Below the pieces are notes generated by a model, which did not search any database, was not told the DNA's origin, and saw nothing but the letters and a program-made list of their open reading frames with translations. From Perilla frutescens (Eukaryota; Streptophyta; Magnoliopsida; Lamiales; Lamiaceae), in assembly GCA_026008535.1 (NCBI GenBank), contig BRKX01000015.1:28045501-28109500 (forward strand): a stretch of DNA of 64,000 nucleotides, written 5' to 3'. Below are positions 11,136 through 23,931 of the stretch, one piece after another. The position numbers were made by a program, and so were the translations under genes. Each line of letters begins with the position of its first letter. The first letter of the stretch is position 1.

Positions 11136-14100
11136 TGGATGACAAGTCCATCTAAATGTCATTTTTAGTCTGTTCTGAATCGAAAATAATCAAGAAAGCG
11201 GCATGGGGCATTTTGGAGGTCGAACCTGGTGAAAGAGACATTTCTTACCTATATCTCTCTTGAATATCTCTACGCTATAAATAGCATTCAGAGGCACTCG
11301 GGAACTTCTTCAGCAATATACTTACATAAGGGAAGCAGACTGGGCATACTAGAAAGGATAAAGCTGATTAGATGATGTTGTGCCCACATTGCTCGTACAG
11401 ATTTGACCAAGGGCGCGAAGAAGGCATACACGGAATTTGGGGGATAAAGATGGGTAATCTGCTCAAGTCTGAGAAGAGTTGGTGTAAGGAAAGACTGCTG
11501 GAGGGAATCAACATGAAATGGTGAGAAGAAATCCCTAAAATATTGGGATTGACCAAAAACTCTCAGGATAAGGCCTATCCAGATCAGTGAAACGGGGCAT
11601 GCCAAAACCAGAAGACCTCTCTCATGTGGGAGGAGTTTGAATTAAAAATATTTCTTATTTAGACTAGTTGATAGCTGGGAACATGAATGCACTTTTACTT
11701 TTACTCTTTTTTTACATTTTCTCCGCAGTTTAGTTTTGCTCTCAAGCTGTGTGATACCCCGACCCTTTTTGATAAAGTATAAATTATAATTTTGGAAAAT
11801 GATTTTGAATTAATATTGTTTGAATATTAATTATGATGGTATGTTCATATTTTATGTCGTTGTTTTAATGTAGGTTGTCCCATTTGAGCCGATGCGTCAT
11901 AGCACGGTAATATTATACTTAGTGTATAAAACAGTTTGATTTTATCACTAAAAAGTCGAGTTATATGATAATGAATTAATGTAATTAAATTTAATTTTAT
12001 TTTGCCATACCTTGAACACCCTAACGCTGAGTTGATCGGTCAGCGAGTCGGGGGTTCAGGGGGCGAAGCGCCCCGATGGGGGCTAGGGGGCAACGCCCCC
12101 TGCTTTTTCGATAAGTATTAAATGCGTTTTGAAAAGTTATATGGAGTTGGAAATGTCCGGGAGTGGAACTGTATTCAAAAATAGCAAACAACTTGAAACG
12201 CGACCCGTAAACGCGAGCACACCAAGTCGCGCCTTGCAGTGAAGTCGAGACGCGACTGGGAAACGCGACCTCCTTCAAGTTGCGTTCCGAAATGTCTGCA
12301 ACACGACCTTGAAACGCGACATTTTGGTCGCGTGTCATGAGCTTCAGAGAGCCATTTTTCTTCGGCTCAAACTCGACCTTCAAACGCAACCCCCCTAGGT
12401 CGCGCCCTGCTTTGGAATTTCCATCCTTTAAATACAACACTTGACACATTTCCTCTTCATTTCTTCTTCACTTGGGCGATTTTCCTCCCAATCCTCTCAA
12501 GAAACTCTTCAAGTTTTGGAGTGGATTCTCTCATCATCATCCATCAACCAAGGTAACTTCATACCCTCTTCACCTTTGTGATTAAACACCATTTCCATGT
12601 TGATTTTGAATCTAGGGTTCATACCCAAAATTTAGGGTTTTCAATTTCATTGATCCCCTTGCCTTGATATCTTGAACATACGGTTTATTTACATCCTTGA
12701 AGCTATATGTGTTGTTAAATTGAGATTCATATGGTTTATTATTGCTAGGGTTTGGATTTTTGCCCTAATTTCCCCTTAATATGTTGGTGTTTGGTTGGAG
12801 GTGTTGTGATGGTTGTATGAAGTTGATTTTCATGTATGTTAGAGCCCTATGATAGATGTTCATGTATTAGAAATTATGAGTTTAAAGGATTTAAATTGGG
12901 TCATGTTCTTGTGGTTTAAATGGATGCACGTAACGTGTTCGATTAAATGTCTCAAAGAGTTTTAATGTATATTTTGAGTCCAAAATCATAGTATGAGCTT
13001 GTATATCCATGGTTGTATATGTGGATATATATGAAAACCTTAAAGAAATGCATAGAGTATGTTTGGTCAAATTATGAAATAATTGTATAACTCGACGTCT
13101 AAAATGAAAAAGGGATCTAAAGGTGCTAGACGACGTATCGTGGTTCGAGGAGGATGACTTGTGCACGACAAAGGAGTATTTCAAGGTTGAAAGGATTTGA
13201 AAGCGTCTCATAAGGTGGGGTTACTCTAAACTGTAAACACGTGTAAAGTTATAGTTATTGTTGTCCTTTGATTGTATAAGTATGAAAGGTCTTCGAACCG
13301 GTTAAAAGAATGTGACCCTTCGGGGCAATACAGAGATCCTTCGGGGTCGACAAAGAGATCCTTCAGGATCGATATAGACTTGTTAATGTCCTCCCTGGGG
13401 GATAATAAGCCTGCGGGCATGCCTACAGGGATAAAGACGTTCATTAACATGAACATCATGATGTTTGGGCCCTACGGGGTTGAGGCTAGTCTCCACAAAG
13501 TAAAGCAGTATCCATATGTTATATTTTCACTTGTGCAATTGGCTATAACTGTTTACAGTGTTTCCCACTGAGTATGTTGTTAAATACTCACCTCATTCAT
13601 TTAATGAATTTCAGGTTGAGGAGTTGAGGCCTGAGTAGGAGCGTTGTGAATACAAGAGAACCCCCACAAGCTTGTGTTTATTTTTGCATGTTCTTCTTTT
13701 GAAATACTCATACTATTATTATTTCATTGATCACTCTTCCCTGTCTTTATGATCAATGATCATTGGGGATGGGAATAGCCCAATTTTTGTAGATACGCTA
13801 TGACAACTTGATATATCATGTATATGTTTTTAAAGTGGGTCGTGCGACCTAGGAGCCTATGATGTTTATCTATATGTCAGTGAGCCCCTATGCTATGTAT
13901 GTTAATTTAGGGTTCTAGACAGGCGGGTTGTGTAAAAACCTATGAGCCCGATAGGTTAGATGATTGTATGATTGATGTGGATGGGCTTATGTAATGCTTC
14001 CATTTAATAATATGTTGTGTGACAAATTAAATCCGATAGATTGTATGTTATAATTGCGAAAAATTCACATGGAGAATTATGACATAGTGCCTTATCATGT

Positions 14101-15215
14101 TTAATTGACCTTAGCTTCCGCTCATTTAAATATAAGTACTCAAATTATGTAAGTAAATTGTATGTTAAGTGACGTGGCCAAACGTAGTAGTTTGGGACGT
14201 TAAACAATCTCGGGCCTTATGCTCGCAGGACTTAAGTTTACATTTTGATGCACTATCAATTCAGCGTTGGTGTTGGAGATATTTTAATTCAATTTCAGTA
14301 AGTTTCTTAATTATAATGTCTTTCATTTCTGCACTTTTAATTCAGTCTAGCATGAGTAGCTAGATTTCCATTTTCGAGATTTGAACAATAGATAATGGTT
14401 TAGATAAATTCTGAACTTGTGAGGCCGTATGGGCATATTACTGCATGATAAGGTTTCTGCTAATATTTGTTCTTATTCGAACTGTGTGTGTGTTTAATAT
14501 GGCTAATGTGGCTGATCACTCTTTAGTTGTAATGAGCACACTAGGGTTAATTAATTTGGTGAATCGTGAATGTGTGTTAATTCAAATGGTAACTGAGAAA
14601 TTGGTGGGTTGTTGTGAGCACACGAGGAATCTGTAAACACAACAAACTTGGGTCCTGATGCAGACTCAAAGTGGGGTATTTTATTTATGTCTTTTTAGTT
14701 ATTTTTAAGTCTTTTGTATCGAGTTTTGAGTCCAGTAGGGAGCTAAAGTGGAGCAGGGGGAAGTGAAGTGAAAAGATTCAATATGGGCATAAAATGAAGC
14801 TATTCTCGACGAAGGCATAAAGGAAGGAGCTAAGTTTGGCGAGTCTGTTGCAAATCCAGCGCGGAAATTCTGCTCCAATCACTCCAAAAACCTGAGTCCA
14901 CGTCCATAACTGTTCCTAAATATGGGGGAGATGGCCGTTGCTGCTGAAGAGGTGGAGAATAAGGAAGAGAAGAGAAGGATAAGAAAGAGAGAGAGAACAT
15001 AGCAGAGAAATCCGCGCACGAGCTGTGAAGGAGGAGTTGAAGGAGTCAACGGAAACGTGCCCCTGCGTGGGCCAGGGATGGGCCGTTTGTGGCAGTTGGA
15101 ACTCTCACTATAAATACTAGTTTCTTATGTTTATTTCGGGGACAATGGCAATAGCGTTTAGTTTTGGTTTAAAGTATTTTCTAGTTTCTTTTGCGTACAG
15201 TTGAATTCAGATAGT
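11136..15215 (+). mobile_element. LTR-retroelement-related repeat, copy 2, interrupted
   Basis: The plus strand repeats, in the same order, blocks found on the minus strand at 3472-5345. AAGTCC plus a TTTTTAGTCTGTTCTGA block lies at 11150-11175, CATTCAGAGGCACTCGGGA at 11285, and TGATCACTCTTTAGT with flanking sequence near 14513-14640. The order is split by the solo-LTR-like insertion at 11750-14206. A TATAAATA box lies near 15110, as in an LTR promoter. Beyond 14650 the two copies diverge. No coding frame of note is present. Right edge approximate. Confidence 0.6.
11750..14206 (+). mobile_element. Probable solo LTR nested in the repeat above
   Basis: The block begins TGTGATACCCCGACCC, a typical start of plant Ty3 LTRs, and ends with GGGACGTTAAACA, resembling the usual GTTACA end. 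It holds other LTR-like marks: a GGCGAAGCGCC and GGGGCAACGCCCC hairpin pair near 12060-12100, repeated CCTTCGGGG motifs at 13315-13370, and TTTCAGGTTGAGGAGTTGAG at 13611, which resembles 42755-42780 of the solo LTR at 40757-43572. No internal retroviral-type region is present. Its position inside an otherwise collinear repeat supports insertion. The flanks (AGCTG and ATCTC) do not form a clean duplication. Confidence 0.65.
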
Positions 15216-15420
15216 CGGTAAACGATAGTGCTTAAATTCACTAAATATACAGATAAATCATACATTGCTAAATCATCATGAAACAATGCTAACAGAGTTC
15301 GTTCAAGATTAGATTTTATATGTTTCGGCAAGTATTGTAATGCTAAGAAAACAAAAAGAAACTTCTAAATCATCATGAAAGAATGCTAAATCAATTTTTT
15401 GAACGAAATTAAAAAAATTG
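15216..15420. repeat. GCTAA-rich repeat, right half
   Basis: It contains ATACAGATAAATCATACATT and several CATGAAACAATGCTAA phrases matching 10990-11130. This suggests that the 4 kb block between them was inserted into, or between members of, one repeat family. Confidence 0.55.
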
Positions 15421-16090
15421 CAAAAATATATGGGAAAAAATTAAATGAAATATCACCTTGATTTTTCATCTTTTTTGGTTTCAAGTTTCAATCTTTAACT
15501 GTTGTTTATCGTCGTTGAAAAGAGTTGGAAACTCTATGGAATTGTTGTTGATGTTGCTTTTAGTCTTTCTCAGTGATTTTTCGCGTATGTTTTTGTAAGT
15601 AAGCCTCTATGAGTAATAATGGTGATTAAAATATTTGCAAAGTCTGATTCTTCAAATCTTTTTTGCCCTTACTAATCTTTATGGGTTATTGCATTGCTTC
15701 TTATTATGGAATTGTCATCGCTTATTTTTTTTTTAATCTGGATCGTAGATTTGGTCAGATTAAATGGTAGAAATTGATTCTTAATTCTCATACATGGCCT
15801 CATTTTCTTTGGAACCACTCCATATATAAAAAAAATGTTGAAAAATTAATTATGGGAAATTAGAAATTTAGAATTAAAAGCTAAAAATGCCTAAATCTAG
15901 TCCAGAGTGTGTTGTTTGCTAGCAATGTAATATTGCTCGAATACTAAACAATTCCTTGTCATACTCTATAATTCACTTTTTCCCCATTTTTTGGGGGTAA
16001 AATGCATTGAATTCTCTTGTGTTAGTGAAATATTATATTTGACACATTTCACCTATTATTATCCATCAATTTATTTGGTCTGTTACAGGT
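15421..16090. other. AT-rich intergenic DNA
   Basis: No coding frame, tRNA or clear repeat boundary is visible here. Confidence 0.45.
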
Positions 16091-16773
16091 GAGGAATAAT
16101 ATCGTCATATCAAAATATTGTCCATACCGTGTCCAAAAATACTTAAAATATCAAAATTTACAGCATACCATTTTTTGGTAAAGTATGATACCTCACTAGA
16201 ATTTTATGGTACGATAAACGGTATGAAATATCAAAAATTAAGAGATACCTTCATAGTGGTATATACCGAATTTTAATATAGATTTTTATTAATTTTTTTG
16301 TACATCCACAATACAATGTAATGATATAATATTGAGTACGTTTATCATAAAAATTTATCAAAAATTTGATATTTAATCTAACTTAAAAAACTAAATTACA
16401 ACTAAAAAAATGAACAATTTAAATTAAATGTAATGAATAAAAGTTAAGATGAATAACCGAGAAAAATTAAAATAAAATGAGATTTACATAAATTATGAGA
16501 TATAAAATTATTATAATTTTATTTATATAACTTAGTAAACTACTGTTGAAAGTAATAAATTGTAATATTTTATAACTTAAATATAAAAGATAAGCAAAAA
16601 TATGATATTTAATCAAATTTACTAACTAAATGATACCTAAACAATTAATGTAAATGTAATAAATAATAATTTGTTATTCTTCTTCAATCTTTATAATTAA
16701 AAATTAAGATGAATATTTGAGAAAATTAAAAAAAAAAGATATATTTAAATTATGAGATATTATAATAATGCAA
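16091..16773. repeat. Flanking repeat split by the giant MULE, left side
   Basis: AT-rich sequence with GTATACC and ATACCG-type motifs (16110-16275) is matched by similar motifs at 37890-38060 on the other side of the giant MULE. Inside it, 16348-16510 and 16590-16760 are diverged direct repeats sharing GATATTTAATC and AAATTATGAGATAT. No genes. Confidence 0.5.
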
Positions 16774-16782
16774 TATAATAAT

Positions 16783-16867
16783 AGAGGGAAATACTATTTT
16801 AGTCACTTAAAGTTTTAAAAGATTTAATCTAGCCAGTAAGTTTTAAACATATTTAATTTAGCCACTT
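16783..16867 (+). repeat. Left terminal inverted repeat of the giant MULE
   Basis: It starts AGAGGGAAATAC and runs through TTTTAAAAGATTTAATC, TAGCCAGTAAGTTTTAAACA and ATTTAATTTAGCC. Allowing mismatches, each block has its reverse complement at 37702-37784. Confidence 0.9.
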
Positions 16868-17212
16868 TGGACCATTATGCCCCTCTTGACCGAAAATATA
16901 TATACGAATATGAATATATTTTTTGAAAATAAAAGTACCCAAAATCTCCCAATTTCCCTCTCCCCCCTTCCCCCCCAATTTTCCTCCCCAAAAAATTTGA
17001 ACTCGCGTCTCGATCGGGGTCAGACGTAGCAGAAGACGAAGATGAATTCATTCAGAGGTGGGTGAGAGTCTTTGCCCGGCGGCGCATGCTGGGATGAACT
17101 GGAGTGGATTCGATTTTGATTTTGCTGACACAGGGTCCGGGAAAGTAGTAGACGGATCTCGACGGCAAAGTGTGAAACGTGAACTACATTCTTCTGGAGT
17201 CTAATTTTAAAG

Positions 17213-17924
17213 GTATCTGTCTCACCTCATTCAAATTTTCGCAATGAATCGTATCCCTGGGAAAAATATATAAAGTTCTTAATTGCGCGCTGGGATGTTC
17301 TTAATTGCGCAGTAATATTCGCGCGCAGATGAATTTGCGCGCGAGGGCTTACAACCCGACAATATTGCACGCTTGTGGATGTGCGCGCTTGATGTTACGC
17401 GCACGACGCACGCGTAAAGTGGACGCAATGGTCCGCGCATGCTGTTTACCGGGCGCGCGCGCATCCGGAATGCGGTCATGCGGGCAGGAACTCCGCCACG
17501 ATGCGCGCATATATTATGCGCAGTATGTTTTTGTTCGGCACAAGATTAACTACCGATATACGTGCAACATCGCCATTGCGTCCGCCCGCGTAGATGTGCA
17601 TCGGCTTCTATGCAATGGCTATTAAAATACTTAGATAGATCGCTAGGCAAATTATAACCAATAACTTATGCTCGCACGCTTGCATACTCTGTTCTTTAAT
17701 TGACACCGGCAACATCATCGGCATATGGGTGTACAACATTGCAATTGTTTATGTTTCATTATTTTGTGTATCAACATCAATATGACACCATTAAAACTGT
17801 GAAACATATAATTGAAAACCTATTCCCCTACTGTTGAATTGTCATTCGAAATAGAGAGTCCACGGTTTTACGTTAAATTGATTAAGGTACTCTTATATAT
17901 GCAATTGTATCTCTCCTCGTGCAG
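17213..17924 (+). other. Probable MURA leader intron with a GCGCGC-rich island
   Basis: A donor-like AAAG|GTATCTGTC at about 17213 and an acceptor GTGCAG directly before the MURA ATG at 17925 suggest an intron in the 5' leader. Its first half (17285-17530) is dense in GCGC and CGCGCA motifs, quite unlike the AT-rich DNA around the element. The upstream segment 16870-17212 would be promoter and leader; a pyrimidine-rich stretch lies at 16948-16990. The splice call is inferred from sequence only. Confidence 0.45.
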
Positions 17925-20739
17925 ATGGCCGACAGAAACATTGTCTTGCATCACGGTGGGTTTTGACGAGGCAACACTTACATAAATGGGATTGAAGAGT
18001 ATGTCCATGTTCCATCGGGCGGCATGACGTACCCTCTCTTATTCGACGAAGTCGTTGGGATTGTTGGTGATGATCCAAACCTTTATAAGTATGCTATTTC
18101 TACTCTGATGTTATCCGCCGATGGTAAAATAATTCGTTTTAGGATTAAAAATGATTCAGAATTGGAGCATGCTAACAGTGTTCTCCCGTTTTTAAGATTG
18201 TATGTTGAAACCTTTGACAAGGCAGCACATACACAAGTGCAGCACCGATTTACTATACCAGCACATAATAGCTTTGTTGGATTATTGCATTCCCAGAATG
18301 TTTGTCCATAATCACAGGCACATGATAATATAATTAATAGACGGATCGAGGCTGAAATAATGCACCGTGTGGAAATTTTTTTCTATGCCGATGATACTGT
18401 GGGTGTCGATGAGGATAACGTGACACTCGATGATGACAAGGAGCATGTGAATGATGAGACCAGTGTCTGCAGCAACGATGACAATTTCAGCGCTGAAGAG
18501 CGGTGCAGAACGATCGATCAAGGGAATGATGAAACATATTTTGATGATGACGGGGAAGAAGTACATGCCGATGAAGAGGCTGATGATCTCGATGGCTGCT
18601 GTGGAATGTACCGAAAGCCAGGCCCGCCAAGTGTCTCCAGGTGTGAAACAGACGATGTGCAGGACGATGTTTTCGAGGTATCGTGCAGACATGGGCAGCA
18701 GTGGATCATCCCAGGGGCATTGTATCAAGCCGCGCTCCCTTTGAATGATTTGGGTATCGATTTGAGTGTTAATACCCGTGATACACTTTGTTTGGGCGCT
18801 ACCTTCTCTAGTAAAGATTCAATGATAACTTCTTTGGGATTGTATCATCTTCTGAATCGGGTGGAGTACAGGATCGAGCGTTCCTCAAAGACTCGGTTTT
18901 ATGTTCTCTGCAGGCACAAAGATCGCTATACGTTCTCAATGCGCGCTTCAGCTCAAGGTGAACAGTGGAGGGTTTTCCAATGGGATGTGCCCCATTCATG
19001 TCAGGAAGATTTCTGCGATAATGGACATCGAACGATTGCATCCAAAATTATTGGCGCGTACTTTGCTCTGGATCTACTGGATGAGGGGAAAGTCCTAAAG
19101 CCGAAGGAAATGCAGTTGAAATTGCAGAGGGAATTTGGAGTTAGGGTGGATTATACTCGGGCGCTCGCAAGGAGAAATCATGTAATACGAATGATATACG
19201 GTGATAGCGACAAGTCTTTCCAGCTTCTGCCATCGTATTTGTATATGCTGGAGCAGTCCAACCCCGATTCAGTTGTAGAGCTGCAAACTGATGCAGTGGG
19301 AAAATTTGAGTACGTCTACATGGCCCTTGCTGTTTCAATAAATGGCTTCGCATACTATGGACGCCCTGTGATTGTTGTTGATGGTACTCATTTGAAAGGG
19401 AAATACAAAGGGATTATGTTTGTCGCTGCGACTAAGGATGGAAATGAACAGATTTACCCGCTCGCAGTTGGCATTGGGGATAAGGAGAACGATGCAGCAT
19501 GGATTTGGTTTATGCGACAGCTTAGGAGGACATATGGATGCTGTGACGACATGATGTTTGTTTCAGACCAGCACAAGAGCATAAAGAATGTTGTTGCAGC
19601 GGTGTATCCAAGAATCGCTCATGGAATTTGTGTCTACCACTTACAGAACAACATAAAGAGGTGGGCCCCCAATGTGGTGGCCATGTTCCAGAAAGCGGCC
19701 AATTGTTATCGTACTCAAGAATTTGAAAAACACATGAGGAATATTTCGATTGCATCCGAGAATGGTGCATACAAGAGGTTACTGGATGCAGATCCTATCC
19801 GATGGGCACGGTGTAAGTCACCGGTCCGTCGCTACGAATTTATGACCTCTAATTGTGCTGAGTGTTTGAATGGACGACTTCGTTGGGCAAGAAGGTTGTC
19901 GGTATGCACTCTATTAAAGTGTGTATGAACATTGATTGGTTGCTGGTTTTACGAGCAACGTAAAAATGCTATAGGGAGGTCACATCCGTTGACGCAGTAC
20001 GCCGTTGGTGAGGTTGCGAAATCGATTGAGCAAGGTAAGACAATGACTGTTCAGCCCATTAGCTCCATGAAGTTCAAGGTTACAAGCGGAATGAAGCATT
20101 ACACCGTTGACCTTTCGGTGAAAAAATGCCCGTGTCTCGAGTTCGATCTTAATCTCATCCCCTGTCCACACGCAGCCGCAGCCATCAGGTCAGCTATTGA
20201 ACTCTGATTTATCATTGCACTGCCTATTCATGTTGAGCTACAAAAGGATATATCATTGCATTGCCTATTCATTTGTTCGATAAATCGAGTTACGTCTGTC
20301 TTTCAGTAATGCAAACCAGCATCCATATGCATATATGAACAGCTATTACAGTACCGAGAACCTTGGCAAGATGTATTCGGCAGAGGTGTTTCCGGTTGCC
20401 CATCCTGACGAATGGAATATACCCCTTGAAGTGCCCAGTAGGGTCGTTTCGGCACCTACTAATCCGCGACAGGCTGGCCGTCCACGTATGAGTAGAATCC
20501 GATCAGCGAGTCAGTCATCATCGGGAGGGCGGCGGGTTAGAGCTAGATGTGCTAGGTGCGGACAAAGTGGGCACAACAGAGCCACGTGCACAGAGTTCAT
20601 TCCCATTTCTGAAGGTTCGCAGGTTGGTAGCAATGAATTTTCTGCATCAAAGACCACCCGTTCACACAGGACGAACTGATGTGGCATATGTCGTGGATCC
20701 GGGCATACTCGGACAACCTGTCCGAATAGGGGCCCGTAA
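17925..20739 (+). pseudogene. mudrA-like: MURA transposase of the giant MULE, four in-frame stops
   Basis: One frame from ATG 17925 to 20188, a 118 bp GT-AG intron (20189-20306), and an exon to the TAA at 20737-20739 give exactly 899 codons. It is broken only by TGA 17964, TAA 18309, TGA 19926 and TGA 20677. Order of domains: a MuDR N-terminal region with an acidic Asp-rich linker; the MuDR DNA-binding domain (around ATFSSKDSM to WDVPHSC, about 18800-19000); the DDE-type MULE core with VVDGTHLKGKY, FVSDQHKS and a CVYHLQNN C-x2-H motif (about 19370-19650); a SWIM finger CPCLEFDLNLIPCPH ending near the intron; and two CCHC knuckles in the last exon (CARCGQSGHNRATC, and CGICRGSGHTRTTC beyond the fourth stop). 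It reads inward from the left terminal repeat. The stops make it a likely pseudogene, though unusually well preserved. Confidence 0.9.
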
Positions 20740-23700
20740 TTGCTGAGTTGTAACATATGCATGTATTTATATCATTGTTATTCTGGATTAAATCGTATAT
20801 TAGTTGAGAGCAACAGGAATGGTCTTGGTTGGGATACACGTGGGACTCTTTCGGCATACAGAGCTTTCATGCTCGCCGAGGAGATCTTTTATGATACTAG
20901 TGGATCGGCACTTATGATATAAACTAGACAATGTATGCGTGTTAACCTAAACTGGTGTGAGAGAGTATGTAATGTACGGCTCAGAGGAATGTGTTTGCTG
21001 AACCTTTCCGAGCCGTAATTGAATGCGCGTAGAGAACAGCGCGCATACACAACGCACGTGGTAATCTAGCGCAAATGCGGAGCATTATGTCTAGCTTATC
21101 GGGGACCTCAGTTTTCGTAATCGCCGCATAATCGAGTTCCGAAAAGGTTTATCGAAATCTAAGACATGTAAGCGTCTCTAAAAATTGAACGGTTCCACAT
21201 GGTCACGGTTGTTGTACGAACCATATGGGGCTGCATGATGGGCTCACTATTTTAAACCGAGAACCATGTTGCCGAACCAAACAATATATCGATAAATTCA
21301 GTATTTATAATCGAGCCTTAATCGCATTTGCTATATTTTTATCGCTCGATAAGTTATGCATTGGAATACATGTTCATATTTCCATAAATACGGGAGAAAT
21401 GATTGAGATGGTCTTGGTTGAACATATTGGCCATGCACCTATCCGAACTAGTTCGCAATGCGCGGACAATCCGACGCGCTAGCAGGATGCGCGCATATCT
21501 CGCACGCACGTCCACGTCGGCATGCACGCATTGTTGCTTTTCTGAACTTACATGCATGTCTTTGTCCATTGAACAGTCAACTCTCGCACCCCACTTTTCC
21601 TCCTGTACAAAATTTGAAGAATCGTGTTATGATTGATCCTAATCGCCGTACACATTGAATTGTTGCTTTCCCAGCTTACTTGCATGCGCGACAACATCAA
21701 AAGCCGAGCTCAACAGTGTTGTATAGTGCCGCCAATAACTGTATTCGCATATGCTGTAGTGTGGTTTTCCAGGTGGTTTACCAGTTGTTGTCTGTGATAT
21801 GTCTTGTCCTCGCATGTGGGCCACTTGCATTATATTACTTCCCAACCCGCCTAAAAATGAGACCTCCTCATATTGCTTGAAACCCTGTCACGATCTTCGT
21901 AAACATCTTCACCCGTTTTCTTTATCCCGGCGTCGAGGCCGGTTGTCGTATGATTTTTGGTTGTGACGCGATTCCAGGCTAAAGAAAGCGGGGAAGAGGT
22001 TTACGAGGTCGGAGTTCGTAAATGAATATTGTCATTCCAGCTAATGTCACCTCTGTTTTCTAACGTCCCCCCCTCTCTGCCCATATTTGTGTCCTTCTTC
22101 CGGGTTACGTTAACACCTAAGACGTCCTTCTTTAAACCGTAATTGGGTTGTACACATCTTCTCCGGCTCCTTCGGAGTCGAAAGTATGTCGATGTCGATG
22201 TTGCTTGAATGTTCGAAGCTTTCAGCTCCGTGGGAACGGATAAGATGTTTACGAAACCCGCTTCTAGTGCAGGTGTTGCTAGTGCAACATCTATTTTGTC
22301 AAGTCCTCTTCATTATTGTGGCTCGGTTAAAGTTCTTCTTGGGCTTCTATAGCCTTCTTCTTTAGCAGGAAGCGGAATTCTAGTGCGAATGCTGGTCCCT
22401 CGCGCTGGAGATGCCTGCATGCACGCGTTACGAACCTGCGCGCAGTATACACGCAGAGGGCTCTGCTCTCGGCGCTTCGTATCGGCGGACCAATTTTTTA
22501 CACTCGCAAATAATCGGTTCATATCAATACTAGGGTAGTTAATCACCGCAATGGACGTTACATGCTCCCGCGCGCAAGAGACGTCTGCATGCGCGCGTTA
22601 TGAATCTGCGCGCAGCATCGGCGCGTAAGGCTCTGCACTCGGCGCTTCGTATCGACGGACCAATTTTTTACACTCGCACTCAATCGGTTCACATCAATAC
22701 TAGGGCAGTTAATTACCACAATGGGCGTTACAAGCTCATAACATATATTTTATATTATATTCGTTTGTTTGCAAAATGATGCTATGTCTGCAACTATATC
22801 ATTCTTTCAACATGTTTGCAAGAATTCAAATTCTTGAATATTTGTAATGAATATAGAGGCGGATCCCGGATTCGGGCCGCCCAGCGTGCGTTAAGTTTAG
22901 AATAGTAGGAGTGGGACCAGTTGTGATAGGCCCTCCAGCGAATACCCAATCAGCAAACGGATGTATGCATTAGAATTCGGCCGACAATCGGTTTGAACGA
23001 TGAATGGATCGGCAGTAGTGTGTTTAATTCCCACACTCATATGTACACCGTAATCTGATAATCAATCTATAAAATGTATTGCTCGTTTTTGGAAAAGCGG
23101 CCCCATATCTTTCGGAGGCGTCCAGCCGCGACGATGATTAGCTTCATAGCGTTTGCGCGCAGTATAAGCGCGCGCAAACCGTTTCGTGTATCGGCAGCAT
23201 AACCATTCACATTCGTCCCCTAATTGATTTATTATGAACCATATCGGAAATGTCACTCTGAAGTTGATTATACATGGATTCCCACCCCGAGGACAAAGTG
23301 CGCCCAAGGATAATATCCTGGTGCGCTCTAATGAGGGCGTTCATCCAGTGTACGCTCACTGCGCCGGCAGCGGCTGGTCCCCTTATTTTTTAGTCGTCAA
23401 ATATTCACCTACGCTCAAAATGTATCGACCACCGCTCTATCATCACTAAATGTTGAATATTTCGCGAATACTATGTAAAATCATATGAAATCGCCATCCT
23501 GAAAAGTATCAAAGGGTGGTGCACGCCAGTTGATGCGAGCGCAAATATTGCGCGCATTACTTACGCGCAAAGAGATTATAACCCATCACAAGGAATCGGC
23601 ATGCTAATCGTTTAAATTAGCCGCCCCATAATTGAATGTCGCCACCAATACCGTTTGATATAATAGTGTATCCTAATGGATATCACCTTACTGCTGATAT

Positions 23701-23931
23701 CTAAACATCATATTCACTTACAAAAAGGGTGTCAGATGGACACCTCGCTACATAGCTGATCATCGTTGGTAATCACATGCATCCAAAATAAATTAAGTTG
23801 TGTCCTACCAGCCACTTCCTATATACACTACAAGTCTTCATTTTCGTCAATCCGCTAGAAGGAGTTAGTTAACTAATACAGATATATTAATAAATACAAA
23901 TAACCTAATGTTGTCTGCCCCTCCGTGGCCG
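20740..23931. other. Gene-free interior of the MULE, CpG-rich
   Basis: Between the tail-to-tail MURA and left Ulp1-like gene there are 3.2 kb without a convincing coding frame. Clusters of GCGC motifs lie at about 21020-21060, 21455-21530, 22380-22640, 23150-23180 and 23540-23575, with frequent ATCGGC and TATCGA words. A 180 bp tandem duplication lies at 22380-22739. Short open frames here lack codon or motif support. It could be decayed gene sequence or regulatory DNA. Confidence 0.55.
22380..22739 (+). repeat. Two-copy 180 bp tandem repeat
   Basis: CCAATTTTTTACACTCGCA occurs ending at 22508 and again exactly 180 bp later. Flanking strings such as TCGGCGCTTCGTATCG and CAATACTAGGG keep the same offset. 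Each unit holds one GCGCGC-rich half and one AT-rich half, and copies differ by scattered substitutions. Confidence 0.85.

Noticed and set aside
11288..11605. Minus-strand frame of 105 codons
   Set aside because: It falls within a block shared with the non-coding repeat at 4740-4950, in which this frame is not maintained.
17305..17625. Open frames in both directions at the GC-rich island
   Set aside because: Cys/Arg/Ala-rich products result from the GCGC repeats. The stretch fits an intron of the MURA leader better.
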